The notes beneath the pieces were generated by a model, which made no database searches, was not told the DNA's origin, and saw only the letters and a list, made by a program, of their open reading frames with translations. Shown here piece after piece: positions 1 to 8,223 of a stretch of DNA of 64,000 nucleotides; position 1 is the stretch's first letter; every line of letters begins with the position of its first letter. The position numbers were made by a program, and so were the translations under genes. Source of the stretch: Streptomyces cyaneogriseus subsp. noncyanogenus (GTDB lineage Bacteria; Actinomycetota; Actinomycetes; Streptomycetales; Streptomycetaceae). The DNA is taken from NCBI RefSeq assembly GCF_000931445.1, contig NZ_CP010849.1, forward strand, positions 1,426,001 to 1,490,000, read 5' to 3'.

Positions 1-311
1 GGCGACCCGCTGCTCAGTGGTGGACATTGCTGCTTCTCCTCGCCCTTGGGATGCGGCTCCTGCGGCCCGCCCTCTGGTGAGCGACCGCTTAGTACCTTCA
101 GCAGACGTGACGCTAGAAGCCCCGGCACGCGGTGTCAACGGGACACCGGACGGGTGTGATCCATTACCTGCGCGTCCCGGTCGCCTCCCCCGTGCCGCGC
201 CACCCGAACGGCCCAGCGCTCCGCGCCGTCGCGCACCCGGGCCCCTAGCGTCGAAGCGCGAGTCGTTCATGGCCCGAAAGGGCCGCAGAAGGACCGGAGA
301 AGGAGGCGTCC
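1..311. other. Non-coding leader region
   Basis: No open frame here looks like a real gene: the long frame crossing it has a skewed proline/arginine composition and no recognisable domain. A small perfect hairpin (GGCCC, GAAA loop, GGGCC) lies at 272-285, about 25 bases before the next start codon. Nothing else is visible. Confidence 0.4.
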
Positions 312-818
312 ATGCGTCCGAGCACCACCCTCGCGGGCCTGCTGATCGCGGTGACGGCGGCGGGCCTGCCGGCCGGCACCGCGTACGCCCAGGACCTGGA
401 CTGCGGGCACTTCACCTACCAGGAGGAGGCGCAGGCGGTGTTCGACAGCGACCGGAGCGACCCCCACCGGCTGGACGAGGACCAGGGCCCGCACGACGGC
501 ATAGCGTGCGAGGTGCTGCCGCGGCGCGGCACCGGCGCGACCATCTCCGCCACGAGCCGTCCCCCGCTCCCCACGACCCCCTCCCCGATCCCCACGACCG
601 TGCCACCGAGGCCCACGGCGCCGTCCCTGACGCCCACGGCCACGCCGTCGCGTCCCGCGGTGTCACCCACCGCACCCGCCACGCGCGGCGTCGAGGGCGG
701 GCTCGGCGGCACGTCGGCCAGCGGGCCGACCGGCTGGGACGTCGGGATCGGCCTGACCTTCGTCGCGGGCGCCGCGCTCACGGCCGGCTGGATGGTCAGG
801 CGGCACCGCCGGACCTGA
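312..818 (+). CDS. Secreted Excalibur-like protein with C-terminal membrane anchor
   Basis: A 168-residue exported protein. Residues 1-26 form a signal peptide ending in an AYA-type cleavage site. Residues about 30-65 (DCGHFTYQEEAQAVF, then LDEDQGPHDGIACE) match the short Excalibur calcium-binding module, with a Cys pair and an acidic DxDxxGxxDGxxCE-like loop. A proline/threonine-rich linker (about 70-125) follows, then a transmembrane helix (about 143-162) and a basic RRHRR tail, so the Excalibur module should sit outside the membrane. The ATG has an AGGAGG ribosome site 5 bases upstream. It converges with the DUF3037 gene. The ligand is unknown; calcium binding is inferred from the family. 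Confidence 0.7.
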   Translation: MRPSTTLAGLLIAVTAAGLPAGTAYAQDLDCGHFTYQEEAQAVFDSDRSDPHRLDEDQGPHDGIACEVLPRRGTGATISATSRPPLPTTPSPIPTTVPPRPTAPSLTPTATPSRPAVSPTAPATRGVEGGLGGTSASGPTGWDVGIGLTFVAGAALTAGWMVRRHRRT

Positions 819-892
819 CGCCCGGCGGGTGCGGCCGGCTCCGCGCCCCGGTTCCGTGAGCGGCACCGGGACGCATTCGCGGGCGGCCGGCT

Positions 893-1276
893 CTACCGCA
901 CGAGCAGTTCGAGCAGCCGGTCCGCCTCCGCCGCCGGATCGGCCGTGAGGCCGGTGTGCACCGGGCCGGGCTGGACGATGGTGGAGCGGGGGGCGACCAG
1001 CCAGCGGAAACGGCGGCCGGCGTCGTCGCCGGCGGCCTGTCCCGCCGCCGCGCCGCCGGCGCACACGCCCTCGGCGGCGCGCAGCGCGGCGCGGACGCCG
1101 GGCACGTCGGCGCCCGGGTCGAGCGCCAGCAGCCTGGCCTCGTCGAGGTGGGTGCGGGCGGCGACGAACGCCTTGGCCCGGCAGTACACCAGCACCCCGG
1201 CGTTGATGCACTCGCCGCGCTCGACGCGCGGTACGACGCGCAGCAGCGCGTACTCGAAGACGTGCCGGTCGGTCAC
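893..1276 (-). CDS. DUF3037 family protein
   Basis: A 127-residue protein beginning MTDRHVFEYALLRVVPRVER, with the GECINAGVLVYC signature typical of DUF3037. The GTG start at 1276 overlaps the stop of the upstream HipA-like gene in a GTGA arrangement, so the two are translationally coupled. DUF3037 proteins are commonly paired with a HipA-like kinase; the molecular role is not established. No signal peptide or membrane segment is visible. Confidence 0.75.
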   Translation of the reverse strand: MTDRHVFEYALLRVVPRVERGECINAGVLVYCRAKAFVAARTHLDEARLLALDPGADVPGVRAALRAAEGVCAGGAAAGQAAGDDAGRRFRWLVAPRSTIVQPGPVHTGLTADPAAEADRLLELLVR

Positions 1277-2028
1277 CGGACCCCCTGGATGCGTTCGTGG
1301 ATGACGGCGGCACGGGCGAGCAGCGGGCGCGCGTACGCCCGCCGCAGGTCGTCCGGTGAGGCGAAGCCGGGTTCGTCCGCCAGCCAGACGTCCGGGATCT
1401 CGGCGGTGACCTCGGCGAGGAGTTCCTCGGTGACCTGGGGGGCCAGTTCGGCGGCGGCCGCGGCGACGTCCGGGGCGAAGGGCCGCAGGGCGTGGTCCGC
1501 GGCGTCGTAGGGGCGGGCGGCGGAGGTGTCGGCGGACGGCCAGTTGTGCTGCCAGATCATGGTGGCGCCGTGGTCGATGAGCCACAACTCGCCCTGCCGG
1601 CACAGCAGGTTGGGGTTGCGCCAGGAGCGGTCGACGTTGTTCACGAGCGCGTCGAACCAGACGATGCGCCCGGCCTCCCGCGGGCTCACCTCGAAGGCGA
1701 GCGGGTCGAAGCCGAGGGCGCCGGAGAGGAAGTCCATGCCGAGGTTGGTACCGCCGCTGGACTTGAGCAGTTCCTGGACCTGCTCGTCGGGTTCGCCGAG
1801 GCCCAGCACCGGATCGAGGGCGAGTGCCACCAGCCGCGGCACCCGGAATCCCAGCCGGCGGGCGAGTTCGCCGCACACGACCTCCGCGACCAGCGTCTTG
1901 CGCCCCTGCCCCGCGCCGGTGAACTTCAGGACGTACGTCCCGAGGTCGTCGCCCTCGACGAGCCCCGGCAGCGAACCGCCTTCACGCAAGGGCGTGATGT
2001 AGCGGGTCACGGTCACCTTTTCGAGCAT
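1273..2028 (-). CDS. HipA-like kinase family protein
   Basis: A 251-residue protein resembling the HipA-type Ser/Thr kinase fold without the usual N-terminal HipA domain. The motif ALVNNVDRSWRNPNLL (about residues 126-141) fits the catalytic-loop region, and LWLIDHG (about 148-154) the metal-binding Asp. HipA proteins phosphorylate a protein target, but here the normal partner (HipB-type HTH) is absent and a DUF3037 protein is coupled downstream instead. The substrate cannot be deduced. It may be a toxin-like or regulatory kinase. Confidence 0.65.
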   Translation of the reverse strand: MLEKVTVTRYITPLREGGSLPGLVEGDDLGTYVLKFTGAGQGRKTLVAEVVCGELARRLGFRVPRLVALALDPVLGLGEPDEQVQELLKSSGGTNLGMDFLSGALGFDPLAFEVSPREAGRIVWFDALVNNVDRSWRNPNLLCRQGELWLIDHGATMIWQHNWPSADTSAARPYDAADHALRPFAPDVAAAAAELAPQVTEELLAEVTAEIPDVWLADEPGFASPDDLRRAYARPLLARAAVIHERIQGVR

Positions 2029-2084
2029 TGTCCCAGGAAATCCATCTCTTCAGCCTTGCAATCCACGATCAACCTCAGAGGGGC

Positions 2085-2717
2085 TCAGCCGCGGGAACCC
2101 CCGGCGACGGCCCTGGGGAGAGTCCGGGGATCCCCGGCCGGCGCGCAGGTCCCGCTGCCTCCCCCGCGGTCCGTCGGCGACCTTCCGCCCCTTGCTTCCG
2201 GCCCCCGGCAGGAGGTGAGCATAGTAACCGAGGGTGATCGCCGACGGAGAGCGCCGGAGCCGCCGCGCCGTGGCCGCGAGGGCGTTGCCGGGTCGTGTGG
2301 TGAACAGCGGGGAGGACTTCCCGCTCCCGCGGCGGAACGCGGCACGGCGAGCGCGGTGGCCACCGCGTACGGGGCGCCGGTCAGCGTGATCCGGGTGCCG
2401 GCGCCTCCCAGATCGACGTCTCCGCCGTAGGCGGCCACGACCCCGAGCGTGCCGAGGACGAAGACCGGCGCCGCCCAGCCGAAGCGCCGCCGCGCGGTAC
2501 CGCACAGCGGCACCACCGTCCGCACCGGCAGTCCCGTCATCGCCGGCAGGCCCACCGCCACCGACACGCCGATCAGGAAGACCGGCACCGTCGCGGCGGC
2601 CCCGCCGACCCAGGCCGTGGCCGGCAGCGCGACGCCGACCGGCGGCACCGCGACCGCCATCGCCGCCCAGACCAGAAGGAGGTGCAGGGCCGTGAGCGCC
2701 CCTCTGCCATGCGTCAC
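2085..2717 (-). pseudogene. Truncated multi-pass membrane protein
   Basis: The first about 130 codons (2717 down to about 2340) encode a convincing small integral membrane protein with about four hydrophobic helices (ALHLLLVWAAMAVAV; VPVFLIGVSVAVGL; APVFVLGTLGVVAAY; APYAVATALAVP). After that the frame turns abruptly into arginine/proline/serine-rich sequence with no domain character, although it stays open to 2085. The gene has probably lost its 3' end where unrelated DNA (see the recombinase relic) was joined. The family is not recognised. Confidence 0.5.
2140..2320 (-). pseudogene. Possible C-terminal relic of a tyrosine recombinase
   Basis: In a different minus frame from the membrane-protein fragment, the translation reads SPSAITLGYYAHLLPGAG followed by SKGRKVADG. 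This resembles the extreme C-terminus of phage/plasmid tyrosine integrases, where the catalytic Tyr sits in a 'TL..Y.H..P' motif close to the end. No upstream HDLRH or other integrase box is present, so only a short tail would remain. The call rests on one motif. Confidence 0.3.
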
Positions 2718-2767
2718 ACCGGTGAGCCTGCCGGCCGCCGACCCGACGTACCCGAGTCCTCGTACCC

Positions 2768-2813
2768 AAAAAGGCGCGGGATCGCCGGTCGGGCCGACCG
2801 GCGATCCCGCGCC
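2768..2813 (-). terminator. Strong rho-independent terminator of the ABC exporter
   Basis: A near-perfect inverted repeat (GGCGCGGGATCGCCGGTCGG and its complement) closes over a two-base loop. On the minus strand it is followed by five T residues. It lies 31 bases after the exporter stop codon and is one of the strongest hairpins in the window. Confidence 0.85.
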
Positions 2814-2843
2814 TCGTGACGGCGCACCGCCGCTGCCCGCCCC

Positions 2844-4718
2844 TTACGTCGGCGCCGGGGCGGCCGGACCGGGCAGCCCGCTGGGACCGGTTCCCGGGAG
2901 CGGGCGTCCGAGGACGGGCCGGGCGCTCTCGCCGAGGAAGCCACCCGACTGGTGCTGCCACAGCCTGGCGTAGGCGCCGTTCGCCGCGAGCAGCTCCTCG
3001 TGGGTGCCCTGCTCGATGACGGTTCCGCGGTCGAGGACGACGAGACGGTCCATGCCCGCGACGGTGCTCAGACGGTGGGCGACCACCAGGGCCGTACGTC
3101 CGTCCATCAACCGCCACAGAGCGTCCTGGACGAGGAGCTCGCTCTCCGAGTCCAGCGCGCTGGTCGCCTCGTCGAGCAGCAGGATCGGGGCGTCGCGCAG
3201 GACGGCCCTGGCGAGGGCGACGCGCTGGCGCTGTCCCCCCGAGAGTTTGACTCCCCGCTCTCCCACCAGAGTGGCGAAGCCGTCGGGGAGTTGCTCGGCG
3301 AACTCCGTGACGTGCGCGGCCTCGGCCGCCGCGTGGATCTCGTCGTCGGTGGCGCCGGGCCGGGCGAAGGCGATGTTCTCCCGCAGGCTGCGGTGGAACA
3401 TGGCCGGTTCCTGCGGGACGTAGGCGATCAGGGAGCGCAGGTCGGCCTGGCGCAGCCGGCTGATGTCCTGACCACCGATCAGGATGCGTCCGCCGTCGAT
3501 GTCCGACATCCGCAGCAGGAGCCGGGTGAGTGTGGTCTTGCCGCCGCCGGACCTGCCGACCAGCCCGATCCGTGCGCCTGAGGGCACGGCCAGGTCGAGT
3601 CCCCGGAAGATCGGCTTCGCGCCCGCGTGGGCGAACGTCACCGCCTCGAAGCGGATACCGGTGTCCTGCGGTGCCGGCGGTTCGGGTTCCGCCGGGTCGA
3701 GCACGGTGGGCGGGTCCAGCAGCAGCTCCGTGAACTGCGCGGCCTCGGTCATCGAGCTTTCCAGACGCCGGTAGATCTGGTTGAACTCGAACATGATCTG
3801 GGTCGCGTTGGAGTAGTAGGTGAAAGCGACGACGACCTCCTCCACTCCCTGGCCCGGGCCGCCGACGGCGACGGCGACCAGCAGACCCAGCACGTTGGTC
3901 AGCACGGACATCGGGGCGATCAGGGTGTCGACGCGCAGGTTGCCGTAGTCCCACGACCTCAGCGTCAGGCGCCGGGAGTCCGCGACACGCCTGCGGTGCT
4001 CGTCGGCCTCCCGCGGCTCGGCCGCGAACGCCCGGATGGTCTCCATGTTCGCGAGGCTGTCGGCGACGTGGCCGGAGACGCGGGCGATCGCCGCCTCACG
4101 GTCGTTGACGAGCCTCTGCCGGCGGCGGATCAGGGGCGTCGCGGCCACCACGGTCAGCGCGATCATCACCAGGAGGCCGGCGACGAGCATCGGTTCGTAG
4201 GTCCACAGCACCACGACACCGAACGCCAGGGGGACGAGACTGCCCACGATCCGGTACGTCACCGTGTCGACGAAGTCCTCGAAGCGTTTGCCGAAGCTCA
4301 GCACCCGTTTGGTCAGGGAGCCCGCGAAGTTGTCGTGGAAGAATGCCGCGTCCTGGGCGAGGAGATCCCTCATGCCGCTCACGTACAGATGTTCCATGCC
4401 GAGGGCGTCCACCCGGTTCAGGCAGTGCTGCCCGACCCGCCACACGGCCTCGGCGAGCAGCAGTGTCACGCCGAAGCCCAGCACGTACGGCAGTGCCGAG
4501 CCGAAGGTGAGACCGCCGTCGTCGGCGGCCTGCCCGGCCAGTTTGGCGATCAGCAGGGGCGCCACGTAGCGGATACCGATGTTGCCCACGGCCGGCAGCA
4601 GCAGCGCGGGCAGGGCCAGCAGCCGCAGTCGCAGCAGCTCCCGGCCGTAGCGGCGCAGTGCCGGTACGACCGCGCTCCTGCCCGGCGTCGGCGCCGGAGT
4701 ATCTGTCGTCCCCATCAC
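2844..4718 (-). CDS. ABC exporter, fused membrane and ATPase domains
   Basis: A 624-residue half-transporter of the ABCB (MsbA/LmrA-like) type, predicted to work as a homodimer exporting a hydrophobic compound or peptide. Residues about 30-320 hold six transmembrane helices (ABC_membrane). The nucleotide-binding domain follows, with Walker A GRSGGGKTT (about 390), Q-loop VPQEP, signature LSGGQRQR (about 493), Walker B ILLLDEATSALD (about 511) and H-loop VVAHRLST. All ATPase residues look intact. The C-terminal 35 residues are a proline/glycine-rich tail. The gene is monocistronic, with a strong terminator behind it. The substrate is unknown. Confidence 0.9.
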   Translation of the reverse strand: MMGTTDTPAPTPGRSAVVPALRRYGRELLRLRLLALPALLLPAVGNIGIRYVAPLLIAKLAGQAADDGGLTFGSALPYVLGFGVTLLLAEAVWRVGQHCLNRVDALGMEHLYVSGMRDLLAQDAAFFHDNFAGSLTKRVLSFGKRFEDFVDTVTYRIVGSLVPLAFGVVVLWTYEPMLVAGLLVMIALTVVAATPLIRRRQRLVNDREAAIARVSGHVADSLANMETIRAFAAEPREADEHRRRVADSRRLTLRSWDYGNLRVDTLIAPMSVLTNVLGLLVAVAVGGPGQGVEEVVVAFTYYSNATQIMFEFNQIYRRLESSMTEAAQFTELLLDPPTVLDPAEPEPPAPQDTGIRFEAVTFAHAGAKPIFRGLDLAVPSGARIGLVGRSGGGKTTLTRLLLRMSDIDGGRILIGGQDISRLRQADLRSLIAYVPQEPAMFHRSLRENIAFARPGATDDEIHAAAEAAHVTEFAEQLPDGFATLVGERGVKLSGGQRQRVALARAVLRDAPILLLDEATSALDSESELLVQDALWRLMDGRTALVVAHRLSTVAGMDRLVVLDRGTVIEQGTHEELLAANGAYARLWQHQSGGFLGESARPVLGRPLPGTGPSGLPGPAAPAPT

Positions 4719-4921
4719 ACTCCCGGAGGCTCGGAAGTCGGCAGTGTCCCGTCACGGCCGGTCCGCAGTCCAGGCATTTACCGCGGACCAGCGGTTACCG
4801 GACACGGCCGCGTTCGTCCTCCGCGGCGGACTCATCCGGTGGTGCGCTCGCGGTTCGGGGAGAGCCGTCGTCGTGGTCGTGGCGCACAGGCGATCGACGT
4901 ACCGCCGCGCACCCCCGCTGT

Positions 4922-5122
4922 CTAGGGCCTCTCGTTTGGATCACGCCGGGCTCGCGGGGCCTGGCACCATTCCCCCACGCTCGGCTTCGCTCGCGCGGGA
5001 GGGACCCCCACCGCCGCGTTGTCGTCGGTTGCCATGGCTCCGCCATGGCGCCCTCCTCCGCCTTGCGATGCACGGCACCAGACCCCGCTCCCTGATCCGG
5101 CCTGATCCAAAAAAGACCCTAG
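4922..5122. mobile_element. MITE-like element with terminal inverted repeats
   Basis: A 201-bp non-coding block opens with CTAGGGCCTCTCGTTTGGAT and closes with the near-complement ATCCAAAAAAGACCCTAG. The inverted repeats match at about 16 of 20 positions and both begin with CTAG, a tetranucleotide that is rare in Streptomyces and is a known insertion target. The interior carries short palindromes (CCATGGCTCCGCCATGG) but no transposase. It is probably a non-autonomous transposable element; the mobilising transposase is not in this window, because the IS701 copy has different ends. Confidence 0.6.
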
Positions 5123-5196
5123 CTAGGGGTCCTGTGGACCGCCGGGGTGGGTCGTGGGGAGGTCCCGCCGCCCCGCCCCGGCGGATCGGTGTTCCC

Positions 5197-5240
5197 GGCT
5201 GCGGCTGCGGCTGCGGCTGCGGCTGCGGCTGCGGCTGCGG
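5197..5240. repeat. (GGCTGC)n hexanucleotide microsatellite, about 7.3 copies
   Basis: An uninterrupted GGCTGC run of 44 bp ends about 30 bp beyond the stop codon of the SGNH gene. It is non-coding. Such runs are prone to slippage, so the copy number may vary between strains or assemblies. The rest of 4719-5268 outside the MITE-like element shows no gene. Confidence 0.8.
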
Positions 5241-5282
5241 AGCACGGTGCCGGTTGTCGGCAGTGTCGTCAGCCGTAGTTGA

Positions 5283-6245
5283 CCCATGCCTGGGTGGCGC
5301 CGTTTCGGGGATTGATGTCGAGGTAGTCCGCCCGGCCGTCGTTGGTGAGGTCGGCGAACTGAATGCGCGTCCCGTCGACGCCGACGCCGCTGGCGATTGT
5401 CCCCTGGGGAGCCCAGAGCCAGTCCGAGTCGTCGCCGTTGGTTTCTCTGGGGTTGGGGCCGCCGTTGAGCCATGCCTGGACGGAGCTGTCGCTGTTCACC
5501 TTCAGGTAGTCGGCCCGGCGGTCGCCGTTGAGATCGGTGAAGCGGATGGAGTCACCCGCCGCTCCGACACCGCTGGCGATCGTCCCCTGGGGAGCCCAGA
5601 GCCAGTCGACGTGGCCGCCGTTGGTTTCTCTGGGGTCGGGGCCGCCGTTGAGCCATGCCTGGACGGAGCTGTCGCTGTTCACCTTCAGGTAGTCGGCCCG
5701 GCGGTCGCCGTTGAGATCGGTGAAGCGGATGGAGTCACCCGCCGCTCCGACACCGCTGGCGTAATAACTTCGTATAGCATACATTATACGAAGTTATACG
5801 ACTGTCGCTGTTCACCTTCAGGTAGTCGGCCCGGCGGTCGCCGTTGAGATCGGTGAAGCGGATGGAGTCACCCGCCGCTCCGACACCGCTGGCGATCGTC
5901 CCCTGGGGAGCCCAGAGCCAGTCCGAGTCGTCGCCGTTGGTTTCTCTGGGGTCGGGGCCGCCGTTGAGCCATGCCTGGACGGAGCTGTCGCTGTTCACCT
6001 TCAGGTAGTCGGCCCGGCGGTCGCCGTTGAGATCGGTGAAGCGGATGGAGTCACCCGCCGCTCCGACACCGCTGGCGATCGTCCCCTGGGGAGCCCAGAG
6101 CCAGTCCGAGTCGTCGCCGTTGGTTTCTCTGGGGTCGGGGCCGCCGTTGAGCCATGCCTGGACGGAGCTGTCGCTGTTCACCTTCAGGTAGTCGGCCCGG
6201 CCGTCGCGATTCAGGTCGGCGTACACGGCGGTGCTGCCGTCTCCG
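5283..6245 (-). repeat. 183-bp tandem repeats encoding FG-GAP units
   Basis: Near-identical 183-bp units (61 codons) recur; for example the CATGCCTGGACGG segment recurs at 5471, 5654, 5970 and 6153. The 316-bp interval between 5654 and 5970 is the odd one: minus the 42-bp linker it leaves 274 bp, one unit plus 91 bp. Outer units have diverged and inner ones are almost identical, so the array is hard to assemble and the true copy number is uncertain. Confidence 0.9.
5760..5801. other. 454 Titanium paired-end linker (loxP core 5764-5797), sequencing artefact
   Basis: The 42 bases begin CGTAATAACTTCGTATAGC and end AAGTTATACGA. As recalled, this is the complete Roche 454 Titanium paired-end circularisation linker, containing the 34-bp loxP core (13-bp arms ATAACTTCGTATA with spacer GCATACAT). 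Its AT-rich composition is unlike everything around it. The 4-bp linker flanks on both sides of loxP argue for library linker rather than an engineered lox scar. Confidence 0.93.
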
Positions 6246-7924
6246 CTGAGAGTCCCGGACGCGATGGTGCCTTCCGGGAACCAGCCCTTGACTCTACCCT
6301 CGCCCGGGACACCGTCGGGGGCCTCCCTGATCCAGCCGTCCTGGGCCGCCTTCACGAGAGCGTCGTAGAACGCTCCTGCCATCTTTTGGTAGCCGCGGTC
6401 GTTGGGGTGCAGACCGTCGGCCAGATCGGCGGTGGTGACCGCGTCCATGTCGACCAGCCGGACGCGCTTGCCCGCCACCCGCCGGGCCGCCACGACTTCC
6501 GGGACCGCCGCGTTGTACCTGGCGATCCGTTCCGCGGTCCCCGGAATGGAAGACGGCACGATGGTCGAGACCAGCAGTGTCACTCCGGGGGGGGTGGTCC
6601 CCAGGATCTGGTCGATCAAGCTGCCGAGCCTGGCCGGCGCGCCGCCCGGATCGACGTTGTTGCTCATGTCGTTGGTACCGATGTGCAAGAGCACCACGTT
6701 GGGCTGGTACGTCGTCAGGGCGGAGCCCGCGATGCGGGCGATGTCGTTGATCAGCCAGCCCGGGTGCCCTTCGTGGTTGATGGGTGCCGGCCCTGGTTGC
6801 GAGCCGACGTACTGTGGCGCCGGCCCGTACGGCCCGTTCAGATGGTCGAACAGCGGTGCCCGGTACCCGGCTCCGTTCGAGCTGCCCGTACCGTACGTGA
6901 TGGAGTCTCCCAGTGGCATGATCCGCAGGCCCACGTCGGCTCGGGTGACCCCGCGGTGGAGTTGCTCAAGGGTTCTGAGCAGCATGTCGCTGAGCTTCGT
7001 GGTGAACAGGTTCGCCACGGTCTCGACCGGTTTCCCCCAGGAGCCGAGCTTCGCCGCCCACGTGCGCAGCGTGCTCTGAGCGTTGGCGATCAAGGTGGCG
7101 GAACTGGCCGAAGCGAACTGTACGAGGGCACCACCGAAGGCGCCGCCGACCGCACCCCAGATCGCGCTGCCCAGCGCAGCGCCCCACGCCTCCGCGTCGA
7201 TCGGCTTGCCGTCCAGGGCGGCACTCACCAGTTCGCCGACGCCCGCCGACAGGCCCCCCGCCACGCCACCGCAGACCGGTGCGGCGGCGGGCGCACCCAC
7301 GTTGAAGAACAACAGGCACAAGGTGCCGGACGCGACCGCGGTGACAGTGATCGCCAGGCCCGTGACGAATTTCTTCCAGAAGCCGTCCCAGAAGCCCGCG
7401 GCGCCGACGTCGCCAGCCGGTACCACGATCACCAGGCTGTTGCCGACGATCTGTATGCTGCCGTCGTAGCTGATGTCGTCATTCTGCCGCTGGTAGTAGC
7501 CCACGCTGTTCCTGTCGGCGTGCAGCGTGAAGGCCCGGCTGAGCGAAGCGCCGTTGGCCTGGTCCCGGCGGATGGTGTCGACCAGTTGCTGCATCTGCTG
7601 GTGCAGCTGCTCCGGTCGGGACCCGGGATGGAAGTCGAGAGCCGCCACCAGGTCGTCGTCACCCTTGGCTAACGCGCGGAGACTGCCCGCGTCCCGGGCG
7701 CATCCCATCCGGAGGGCGCCGGTGCCCTCCGCCACCGGCGCTGTGGCGAAGGACGTGGCGTGAGCCGAGCACCCTCCTGCATCCGCGGCGACGGCTTCCT
7801 GCGTGACGCTGGGCAGCGCGGACCCTGCGAGCATCAGTGCCACGCAGAGAGCCAGCACGAGGAGGGACGATCCTCCCGAGGATCGCCCCTTTCTCGGAGT
7901 TAATCGACGCATGTTGCTCAGCAC

Positions 7925-8219
7925 TGCTCTTCCTCCTGTGCAAGGCGCCTGTTCGAGGCAGCATCAACGGCGGTGGGAAAGCTGCCACTTCAGCACGGCA
8001 GCTGTGGTTCGGGTGTTCCTGTCGAGACGATACGTCGTCAGGACCTCACGGCTGAATGGGGAATGATCGGGCCCCGATGCTACGGACACGCCGGCCCGCG
8101 ATCACCATCCGATGGTGAACACTCCGCGTAGCTCGCACGGGGGACAAGCCGCAGCCGACCGGATGGTCGGACCCTCGCCGGCACTTCCCGCAGGCGCGGT
8201 CCAAGGTCCTCTTCGCCCG
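7925..8219. other. Intergenic region upstream of the SGNH gene
   Basis: About 295 bp with the SGNH ribosome site (AGGAGG at about 7932-7937) and no credible gene. A promoter for the SGNH gene must lie here, but no clear -35/-10 pair stands out. The right edge is the IS701 target duplication. Confidence 0.4.
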
Positions 8220-8223
8220 CTAG

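Larger units (their letters stand above)
5269..7924 (-). pseudogene. Secreted SGNH hydrolase with FG-GAP repeats (broken by assembly artefact)
   Basis: An exported esterase/lipase-like protein. The GTG start at 7924 has AGGAGG 7 bases upstream; ATG 7912 is an alternative. A signal peptide (SLLVLALCVALMLAGSALP) precedes a glycine-rich hydrophobic region (about 170-285). The SGNH domain (about 335-540) has block I IMPLGDSITYG, HPGW, block III HIGTNDM and block V ADGLHPNDRGY, so Ser, Gly, Asn and His are all present. At least six 61-residue FG-GAP/VCBS-like repeats follow, each with a calcium-loop motif DLNGDRRAD. The frame is interrupted at 5760-5801 by a sequencing linker and about 92 bp of repeat is missing, so the biological gene is probably intact. 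Codon 8 is TTA (7901-7903), suggesting bldA dependence. Confidence 0.75.

Noticed and set aside
5764..5797. loxP site as evidence of an engineered Cre/lox deletion
   Set aside because: The four bases beyond loxP on each side also match the 454 Titanium linker, the insertion is inside a repeat, and no marker or vector remnant is near.
5283..6245. CRISPR array
   Set aside because: The 183-bp units are coding, contiguous and lack spacers; they encode FG-GAP repeats.
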